A stretch of 64,000 nucleotides of DNA from an uncultured Glaciecola sp. Lineage in GTDB: Bacteria > Pseudomonadota > Gammaproteobacteria > Enterobacterales > Alteromonadaceae. Position 1 is the first letter of the stretch. The number at the start of each line of letters is the position of its first letter. A program made the translations under genes and the position numbers. The notes beneath the pieces are model-generated. The model saw only the letters and a program-made list of their open reading frames with translations, had not been told where the DNA came from and made no database searches. Of this stretch, positions 57,065 through 64,000 are shown one piece after another. Location: positions 248,001 through 312,000 of the forward strand of contig NZ_CALJHY010000002.1 in the NCBI RefSeq assembly GCF_937770335.1. Reading direction: 5' to 3'.

Positions 57065-59379
57065 TGAAGATTGTTAAGAAAAAACCATTTACAGAGGACT
57101 CATTTCATCCGCAGTCCGACGGTAACAAAAACATAAGTCAGTTATGTAACATTGGATACCATCCGCAAAGAATAGAACCGTACCTTCATGCAATTTTCAA
57201 TAATACAATAGAGCCTGTATTCGTTAAGAATGCTGAATGCCGGTTGTTTCTTGTCAATGATGCTTTTTGTACTACTTATGGATTATGTAGAGAAGACATA
57301 GTAGGTAAAACACTCGCTGAAAAACTGTCATCAAGCGAGCGAGAGCATTTTTTATCAGTCGATAAACAAGTGCTTAAGGATGGGATAGAAATTTTATGCG
57401 AAGAGTCAGTTTTACCTAATGGCATACAAGCTAAGACAGTGGTAACGAGGAAGACTCGGTTTATAGATCCCGAAGGTAATTATTTTCTAATTGGGGTAAT
57501 TCACGATATAACCTTGACAAAACAGCTTGAGCAAGAAAAAACTGCCGCTAATGAAGCAAAAGATAAGCGATTAGATGAGTTAATTGTTGCGGACCGAGAG
57601 AAATATAAGCGTGCCGATGAACTAATCATTGCAAACAAAGAGAAAGAATATTTATTAAGAAAGCTAAAACGCGCGGCGAGCGTATTTGCCTCTACACATG
57701 AGAGCATAATAATAACTGATGCCAGTGGTATTATTGTTGAAGTCAATAATGCGTTTAGCCAAATTACTGGTTACGCGCCAGAAGATGTAATGGGGCAAAA
57801 TATAAGTCTTCTTAGATCTGAGCGTCAAGCGCCGGAATTTCATGCTGAAATGTTGGATGTTTTACTAATGAAAGGCCTCTGGCTTGATGAGGTATGGAAC
57901 CGCCGCAAAAATGGTGATATCTACCCGGAAATGATGACGGTAAGCGCCGTCAATAGTACAACTGGTATATTGCAAAACTTGGTTTTTTTAGGCACTGATA
58001 CTACAGAAATTAAGGCTTACCAGGATCAATTGGAACACATCATTCATTTTGACGTAATGACCAATTTACCTAATCGTGTATTACTATCAGACCGTTTAAG
58101 TCAAAGCATGATCCAATGCCAACGCAATAAGCGGACATTAGCGATTGCGTTTATCGACCTCGATGACTTTAAACTAGTCAATGACCAACACGGTCATAAA
58201 GTGGGCGATGAGCTACTTATTGCAGTGTCAAAACGGATGAAATCGGTTTTACGTGAAGGTGATACGTTGGCCCGTATCGGCGGTGATGAATTCATTGCTT
58301 TGATGGTTAATTTAGAAAATCCCGAGGACAGTGCGCCCGTTTTAGAGCGTCTTTTAAGAGCTGCTGCCGATCCTGTATACGTAGATAATAGCGTAATCCA
58401 AGTTTCAGCAAGCATCGGTGTGACTATCTATCCGCAAGATGGCGTAAATTCAGATGAACTCATGCGTCACGCTGATCAGGCTATGTATAGTGCTAAGCTA
58501 GAAGGCAAAAATCGTTATTGCTTATTCGATAATGCACTTTCTAATGCGGTCAAAATTCAAGTTAAAAGCATTGGTAATATACGTTTAGCGTTGGATAAAC
58601 ATGAGTTTGTGCTGCATTATCAACCTAAAGTAAATATGCAAACTGGCGAAGTGATTGGCGCAGAAGCCTTAATTCGCTGGGATCACCCTGAACTTGGCTT
58701 AGGTCCTCATTTAGAATTTTTACCGATGATAGAAGGTAAACCCATCAGTATTGAACTAGGTGAATGGGTTATTGATAGTGCATTGACGCAAATTAGCCAG
58801 TGGCAAAGCGTAGGTCTAAATCTAGCCGTTAGTGTCAATATCAGTGCTCACCAACTACAGCAGGATAACTTTGCTACTCGCTTAGCAGTATTGTTATCGG
58901 TCCATCCTGAAGTGAACCCGTCCTATTTAGAATTAGAAATACTAGAAACCAGTGCATTAGAAGATATCAGCAAAGTGTCTGCGACTATGAATGTATGCAA
59001 ACTTCTTGGTGTGCGCTTTGCTTTAGACGACTTCGGCACTGGATACTCATCACTTACCTATCTTAGACGCCTACCAGTAGATTTAATTAAGATCGATCAG
59101 AGTTTTGTGTGCGGAATGCTAGAAAATCCGGACGACTGCGCGATTGTTGAAGGCGTAATCGGCTTAGCGAAAGCATTCGAGCGTGAGGTCATAGCCGAGG
59201 GGGTAGAAACCATTGCTCATGGAGTTGCGCTGCAGCTACTGGGTTGCGACTTGGCGCAGGGGTTCGGCATTGCTCGACCTATGCCTGCTGAAGACTTTCT
59301 TGACTGGTTTTCCGACTGGAAAACGGGTGATTCTTGGCATTACTTAAAGGTGATTGAGCGCAACAGAGCCGACGGTTGA
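57064..59379 (+). CDS. PAS-PAS-GGDEF-EAL cyclic-di-GMP enzyme
   Basis: 771 residues, no membrane segment or signal peptide. PAS 1 spans about 36-155, a charged coiled coil about 155-200, PAS 2 about 203-320, GGDEF about 330-490 and EAL about 505-755. The cyclase site is intact (GGDEF 406-410), with an RxxD inhibition site (Arg397-Asp400) five residues before it. The phosphodiesterase motifs are also intact: EAL (534-536), SVNIS, LEILETS, DDFGTGYSS, IKIDQSF and AEGVET. It may be bifunctional. The ATG overlaps the stop of the MshQ-like gene by one base (TAATG), so the pair is coupled. Confidence 0.93.
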   Translation: MKIVKKKPFTEDSFHPQSDGNKNISQLCNIGYHPQRIEPYLHAIFNNTIEPVFVKNAECRLFLVNDAFCTTYGLCREDIVGKTLAEKLSSSEREHFLSVDKQVLKDGIEILCEESVLPNGIQAKTVVTRKTRFIDPEGNYFLIGVIHDITLTKQLEQEKTAANEAKDKRLDELIVADREKYKRADELIIANKEKEYLLRKLKRAASVFASTHESIIITDASGIIVEVNNAFSQITGYAPEDVMGQNISLLRSERQAPEFHAEMLDVLLMKGLWLDEVWNRRKNGDIYPEMMTVSAVNSTTGILQNLVFLGTDTTEIKAYQDQLEHIIHFDVMTNLPNRVLLSDRLSQSMIQCQRNKRTLAIAFIDLDDFKLVNDQHGHKVGDELLIAVSKRMKSVLREGDTLARIGGDEFIALMVNLENPEDSAPVLERLLRAAADPVYVDNSVIQVSASIGVTIYPQDGVNSDELMRHADQAMYSAKLEGKNRYCLFDNALSNAVKIQVKSIGNIRLALDKHEFVLHYQPKVNMQTGEVIGAEALIRWDHPELGLGPHLEFLPMIEGKPISIELGEWVIDSALTQISQWQSVGLNLAVSVNISAHQLQQDNFATRLAVLLSVHPEVNPSYLELEILETSALEDISKVSATMNVCKLLGVRFALDDFGTGYSSLTYLRRLPVDLIKIDQSFVCGMLENPDDCAIVEGVIGLAKAFEREVIAEGVETIAHGVALQLLGCDLAQGFGIARPMPAEDFLDWFSDWKTGDSWHYLKVIERNRADG

Positions 59380-59932
59380 GAATTTCCTGTTGTTTACCTC
59401 ACCTAAACTGATAAGGCGATCTGATATTTACGACCTCTTAGAAAACGCTTATCTGTTTCTATGATGCCAGTGTTCTTAAATCGACCCCATACATCAGCCA
59501 TACTGATATCAAGAATAAGCTGACGATAGCCAAACTCTACTGTATAAGCGCTCAAGATGTTTTCGTTTTCATCAATGAACCAATCATACGCGGCGGTGGC
59601 GTTTTTCTCTCCAACGAACAGTTATTGTGCTGAATCCCTTAATTTATGGGGCTTAATGCAAACTACTGTAAACGACGATCTACATCACGCTATCTTTACA
59701 ATTACCCCTTAAAGCAGGTATGCATTGAATGTTAGGGCGTTGTAGTGACAATTTTTATAGCTAATTTAGTCAACAACTGAATAACAACCCTACTATAGCT
59801 TGTCATGTTAACAACCTGATATAGTTACAACATCTATTGAAATATAGTTGTTTTAACACACGTGGAAAACAGCTGTCCACACATCACTATTGCGACACAA
59901 TTACTCTTAATGCTAAGGAAACACCAAACACG
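59380..59932. other. Intergenic region before cca
   Basis: About 550 bp. The left part holds the minus-strand remnant frame; from about 59625 to 59932 the sequence is AT-rich and shows no gene. It should include the cca promoter. The cca frame is open back to 59837, but that leader is not conserved-looking. Confidence 0.4.
59403..59621 (-). pseudogene. Possible C-terminal remnant of a decayed gene
   Basis: A stop-free minus-strand frame of 72 codons, closed by TAG at 59403 and by TAA just upstream (59622-59624), without a plausible start codon. The translation looks like ordinary protein (NATAAYDWFIDENENILSAY, FGYRQLILDISMADVWGRF, ETDKRFLRGRKYQIAL). The sequence above it reads as non-coding, so the front of the gene is lost. 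The family is not recognised. Confidence 0.45.
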
Positions 59933-61201
59933 ATGTCTACTATTTTATTTGATGCACCCAAAGAACTTCAGCACGTCTACCTTGTGGGTGGGGCGGTGCG
60001 CGACAAACTCTTGGGCGTTGAAAGTCAAGATAGAGATTTTGTTGTCGTTGGTGAAAGTACTGAAAAAATGCAAGGTCTTGGGTTTCAATCAGTCGGTGAT
60101 GACTTTCCTGTTTTTCTGCATCCAAAGACCAAAGAAGAATACGCCCTAGCCCGAACTGAACGCAAAACAGGGAAGGGTTATCGTGGGTTTGCGGCAGATG
60201 CGAGTAAAAGTATTACTTTGGAAGATGACCTAGCGCGCCGTGATTTGACGATTAATTCAATGGCGATGGATAAGCATGGAATGATTGTTGACCCCTATAA
60301 TGGTCAACAAGACCTTACCAATAAAGTCTTAAAACATACCACTGACTCCTTTGCTGAGGACCCTGTTAGAGTATTGAGAGTGGCTAGATTCTACGCGCGT
60401 TTAGGGCCACAATGGCAAATTCATGAGTCCACTAAGCAGCTGATGCGTGACATGCATAACCAGGGTGAACTAACTCACTTAGTCGCAGAGCGAGTATACA
60501 AAGAAACTGAACGTGCACTAATGGAACCGTACCCGCATTTGTTTTTCGAAACATTGATAGATTTTGATATTTTTCCTGAGTTGGCAAATATGCGAGGCGT
60601 TCCTCAACCCGTTAAACATCATCCAGAGGGTGATGTGTTTGTCCACACGATGTTAGTTGTGCAGCGCGCTGCGGATTTAAACTTTGATTTACCTACCAGG
60701 TTTGCGGCACTAACTCATGACTTTGGTAAGCCCGTAGCTTTCGATAAATATGGAAATTTATATCAACATGAACAGCTAGGAATTGAGGTTATAGAAGCCT
60801 TTTCTCAGCGCTTGAAAATACCCAAGAAACTCACTGAAATAGCGAAGCTGATGAGTGAAAACCATACTCAGTGTCATAGAATTAGAGAGCACACACCTGA
60901 AAAATTACATACATTTTTGGTTGATAATATGAATGCGGTTAAAAATGAAGCTCGCTTTTTCCAATTCTTAAATGCGTGCCTTTGTGACGCGCAGGGCCGA
61001 GGGCCCACAATGGTTAATAATCCTTACCTACAAGTTGATATTGCGAAGTCATATTTACGGTCCTTACAAGGGCTTGATGCAAAGCAAATAGTTAAACAAG
61101 CGATAGCGAAGGGGCTTGCAGGCAAGCAAATCAGCGATGCACTTCGTATTGCTGAAATAGACAATATCCACACGACTCAAGTTGTCTTGTCCAGAAATTA
61201 G
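59933..61201 (+). CDS. cca: CCA-adding tRNA nucleotidyltransferase (with HD domain)
   Basis: Adds or repairs the 3' CCA of tRNA. 422 residues from the ATG at 59933, which is the first Met before the conserved VYLVGGAVRDKLLG; AAGGAA lies 13 bases upstream. The catalytic DxD is Asp33/Asp35 (QDRDFVVVG). The nucleotide-recognition segment RRDLTINSMAMD and the RVLRVARFYAR motif follow. The C-terminal HD domain, a phosphohydrolase in E. coli, is present (HTMLVVQRA, ALTHDFGK). The tRNA-Pro gene in this window already encodes its CCA. Confidence 0.96.
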   Translation: MSTILFDAPKELQHVYLVGGAVRDKLLGVESQDRDFVVVGESTEKMQGLGFQSVGDDFPVFLHPKTKEEYALARTERKTGKGYRGFAADASKSITLEDDLARRDLTINSMAMDKHGMIVDPYNGQQDLTNKVLKHTTDSFAEDPVRVLRVARFYARLGPQWQIHESTKQLMRDMHNQGELTHLVAERVYKETERALMEPYPHLFFETLIDFDIFPELANMRGVPQPVKHHPEGDVFVHTMLVVQRAADLNFDLPTRFAALTHDFGKPVAFDKYGNLYQHEQLGIEVIEAFSQRLKIPKKLTEIAKLMSENHTQCHRIREHTPEKLHTFLVDNMNAVKNEARFFQFLNACLCDAQGRGPTMVNNPYLQVDIAKSYLRSLQGLDAKQIVKQAIAKGLAGKQISDALRIAEIDNIHTTQVVLSRN

Positions 61202-61342
61202 AGACTAACTCATCGTCAGTTTACGCTAAGGATGAAGCCAATAAGTTAACATTGTTAAATTCAAACGTGGCGACATATTAATCATTTAATGTAGGTAAGG
61301 GTAGGTGTTACCTTTGCTGCGAAAAATAAAGCAAGGTAAAGC

Positions 61343-64000
61343 ATGAAACAAATTCATCTATATTCACTTCCAAAGCTCGCACTTCTTTCAATCGTATTTA
61401 GCGTTTTATCAACACAAGCACTAGCATCAATCGATATATCTAAAGTCGGCTATTTTAGAACGCCTAGTCTTCACGATAATACCATTGTATTTGCTGCTGA
61501 GGGCGACTTATGGCGAGTTGAACATCAAAGTGGCCTCTTAAACAACGAAGCCGTGAGATTAACTACGCATTCCTCTGAAGAAATGACACCTTTCATTTCA
61601 CCGAACGGCGAGCAAATCGCTTTCTCAGCCAATTATGAAGGCACAACTGAAGTGTATTTAACCTCGGTTAAGGGCGGCGCACCCCAGCGAATTACGTTTG
61701 AAAATAGCAGAGCGATGGTGAAAGGATGGACCCAGAAAGGGGATGTTCTGTATGCAACGTCGACAACGATTACGGGTCCTGCAAATAGTTGGGTGCTCAA
61801 AACGGTCGACCCTAGAACCTTAGTCGTGACTAATATCGAAGTCTCAGATGCGGTAGAGGGTGTCATTGATGATAAAAGTAATACTATTTATTTTGTACAG
61901 CACGGCCTACAAATATCAAATGATAATGCTAATCAGTATAAAGGTGGCGCAACAGGTGAGTTGTGGCGATTTAACATGGATAATAAAGATGAAGCCATAA
62001 AGCTAACTGAGGCGCATTCAGGTTCGGTGAAAAATCCGATGCTATTTAATCAGCAGCTCTACTTTATTAGTAACCAAAGTGGTATCGATAATATATGGCG
62101 CATGTCATTGAATGGTAAAAATGCTGAACCAGTCACTACATATACTGATTGGGGCGTTCGCAGTGCGTCTATGCACGATGGCAAGATTGCCTATCAACTT
62201 GGCGCGGATATCATGATCTTAAATATCCTGCAGAATAGCAGTGAAAAAGCGAGAATTGCACTGACCTCTGATTTTCCGCATTTGCGCGAACGTTGGATTG
62301 AAAAGCCGCTTATTCATCTAACGCAAGTATCTTTGGCGCCAAACGGTAATAAAGTAGTACTAACAGCCAGAGGCAGGATTGCTGTCGCCGGAACTGATAC
62401 TAAAAGACTCGTTGAAATTAATACAATGCCCACTTCTCGCAGCAGAAAGGCGACTCTCAATATTGATAATAAATCAGTTTTTGTGTTCAATGACGATAGC
62501 GGCGAAAGTGAAATTTGGCAGTTTTGGTTAGATGGTCAAACAGAACCAAAGCAATTAACAAATGATGGTAAAACATCTCGATTAAATATGTGGTTGTCGC
62601 CGGATGGCTCTAAACTCGCTCATGATACAAAACATGGGGAGTTATTTATCTTAGATATTGAATCGGGTGAAAACAGTCTACTTTTTAACGATATATCTGC
62701 TGGCGTTAACAGTTTTAAGTGGTTTAAAGATAACGATACGATTGCATTGGCTTACACCAAACGGGGTAACGAGCGCGCTTCAGTGTTACTGCACTCCTTA
62801 TCACTAAAAAAGTCTGAAACCTTAAGCACTCAAAAGTATGCATCTTATTCCCCTACATTTAGTGCTGACGGTCAGTGGTTATACTTTTTATCAGACCGAA
62901 ACTTTAATGCTAACCCAAACAGTCCATGGGGCGACAGAAATATGGGAGCCGCTTTCGACCGCACAACAGAAATTTATGCTATTGCACTAAATACAGATTC
63001 AAAATTTGCATTTGCAGAGCCTCAGGAAAGCGTTGAATTGTCATCAGAAACTGATGACAAGAAAATAAAGGATGATGCATCCGCAAGTAACGATGATGCA
63101 AGCGATAAAACACAAGATGAAGAGTCAACTAAGAAATCGTCTGATGACGACGAGAAAGTATCGATTGAAATTACTTGGCAAGGCATTCAACAGAGACTTT
63201 GGAAAGTACCCGTTAAGGCAGGTAATTATTCACAACTTGCTGCGAATGATAGTTTCTTATATGTCGTTGATAAAGCCAATGAGCCTAATTCAAGAGCGGC
63301 CTTAAAGTCGATTAGTATCGAACATGAACCAACTTTGAGAACCTTTGCTACAGCAATAAATTCTTATCAACTGTCCGACAATGGCAAGTCAATCCTCGTT
63401 CATAAGGGGCGACGCGCAACTACGTCTATGTATGTTGTGTCAGCAGGCTCCGTGTTCCCCAGTGATACTCGAGACAATATGGTGCAGACGCAAGGCTGGA
63501 AAATGAGAATTGAACCCCAAAATGAATGGCGCCAGATTTTTAAAGACGCTTGGCTAATGCATAGAGATTCATTGTTTGATGCCGATATGCGAGGTGTCGA
63601 CTGGTTGGCGACTAAGAAGAAATATGAACCGCTATTGACAAGACTGACTGACAGACGCGAACTCAACGATATATTTAAACAAATGATGGGCGAATTGAAT
63701 ACCTTACATTCACAAGTAAGAGGCGGTGACATTAGCGATAATGATAAGACGGCTTCTTCATCCTCGTTAGGCGCTGCGTTTCTGGATTCTGCTGATGGTG
63801 TTATTATTTCACATATTTATTTGCATGATGATGAATTGCCTGGCGAAGCGTCTCCGCTTGCCCGTCCGAACGTAAATGCGATGAATGGAGACATTATAAA
63901 AGCGATTAACAATAACGCTATCTCTACTGCTGCTGATTTAGTGAAGCAATTAAAGTTTCAATCCGGTAAACAGGTTTTATTAACATTAGAACGCAATGGA
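61343..64000 (+). CDS. Tricorn-like protease, S41 family (3'-truncated by window)
   Basis: 886 codons remain open to the window end. A signal peptide (LALLSIVFSVLSTQALA) directs it to the periplasm, unlike archaeal tricorn. Two WD40-like beta-propellers follow with repeated FISPNGEQIAFSA- and SPTFSADGQWLYFLSD-type blades, a lysine/aspartate-rich linker near residues 555-610, the C1 helical domain (EWRQIFKDAWLMHRDSLFD) and the PDZ domain at the very end (NGDIIKAINNNAISTAADL). The catalytic S41 region lies beyond the window. AAGG upstream of the ATG supports the start. Confidence 0.9.
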   Translation, partial: MKQIHLYSLPKLALLSIVFSVLSTQALASIDISKVGYFRTPSLHDNTIVFAAEGDLWRVEHQSGLLNNEAVRLTTHSSEEMTPFISPNGEQIAFSANYEGTTEVYLTSVKGGAPQRITFENSRAMVKGWTQKGDVLYATSTTITGPANSWVLKTVDPRTLVVTNIEVSDAVEGVIDDKSNTIYFVQHGLQISNDNANQYKGGATGELWRFNMDNKDEAIKLTEAHSGSVKNPMLFNQQLYFISNQSGIDNIWRMSLNGKNAEPVTTYTDWGVRSASMHDGKIAYQLGADIMILNILQNSSEKARIALTSDFPHLRERWIEKPLIHLTQVSLAPNGNKVVLTARGRIAVAGTDTKRLVEINTMPTSRSRKATLNIDNKSVFVFNDDSGESEIWQFWLDGQTEPKQLTNDGKTSRLNMWLSPDGSKLAHDTKHGELFILDIESGENSLLFNDISAGVNSFKWFKDNDTIALAYTKRGNERASVLLHSLSLKKSETLSTQKYASYSPTFSADGQWLYFLSDRNFNANPNSPWGDRNMGAAFDRTTEIYAIALNTDSKFAFAEPQESVELSSETDDKKIKDDASASNDDASDKTQDEESTKKSSDDDEKVSIEITWQGIQQRLWKVPVKAGNYSQLAANDSFLYVVDKANEPNSRAALKSISIEHEPTLRTFATAINSYQLSDNGKSILVHKGRRATTSMYVVSAGSVFPSDTRDNMVQTQGWKMRIEPQNEWRQIFKDAWLMHRDSLFDADMRGVDWLATKKKYEPLLTRLTDRRELNDIFKQMMGELNTLHSQVRGGDISDNDKTASSSSLGAAFLDSADGVIISHIYLHDDELPGEASPLARPNVNAMNGDIIKAINNNAISTAADLVKQLKFQSGKQVLLTLERNG

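Overview
The window reads as chromosome of a marine, probably cold-living gammaproteobacterium of the Alteromonadales (Glaciecola/Paraglaciecola/Alteromonas-like). The grounds are the moderately AT-rich base composition, the rluB-truA-accD-folC-dedD-cvpA-purF and ppiB-lpxH/cysS neighbourhoods, a tandem RND pump, TonB receptor and TPR-sulfotransferase genes, a tricorn-like protease and an MshQ-type surface protein carrying an ice-binding-like module. Genes are densely packed on both strands. No prophage, IS element, CRISPR array or rRNA operon is visible; there is one tRNA, tRNA-Pro(GGG).

Layout. 1-7.0 kb: tRNA/rRNA pseudouridylation, fatty acid and folate synthesis, cell-division-associated DedD, and CvpA/PurF. 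7.1-11.7 kb: a Yip1-like membrane protein, a DUF3137-like/LemA membrane pair, a sugar acetyltransferase, then a gene-poor stretch. 11.7-19.2 kb: an RND adaptor with two different permeases and no outer-membrane channel gene. 19.5-21.3 kb: miaE, whose 3' end runs into a degenerate tandem repeat, and an unknown membrane-anchored coiled-coil protein. 21.5-34.6 kb: housekeeping block (lpxH, ppiB, cysS, mltD, gloB, yafS-like methyltransferase, recQ, metG, mrp, dcd). 34.6-40.8 kb: a 2OG oxygenase, tRNA-Pro, a DUF2721 protein, molybdate transporter modABC and a chemoreceptor. 41.1-44.6 kb: an M1 aminopeptidase, an hdfR-like regulator and two small proteins.

44.7-48.2 kb is a compact three-gene operon: an RLAN/ATP-grasp (RimK-like) ligase, a GNAT-peptidase C39 fusion and an RMD1/DUF155 membrane protein, with a small secreted acidic protein divergent to it. 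Its makeup (amino-acid or peptide ligase plus acetyltransferase/peptidase) suggests a peptide tagging or maturation system of unknown substrate. 48.2-52.5 kb: TonB-dependent receptor and TPR-sulfotransferase. 52.5-53.8 kb: 1.2 kb without genes, carrying two short microsatellites.

53.8-59.4 kb is the most unusual locus. A 1098-residue exported protein joins an 18-residue-period repeat domain and a DUF3494 (ice-binding)-like domain to an MshQ/DUF6701 module. Its stop codon overlaps the start of a PAS-PAS-GGDEF-EAL protein with all visible catalytic motifs intact, so a surface adhesin or ice-binding candidate is translationally coupled to a c-di-GMP enzyme. The window closes with a decayed gene fragment, cca and the first 886 codons of a tricorn-like protease.
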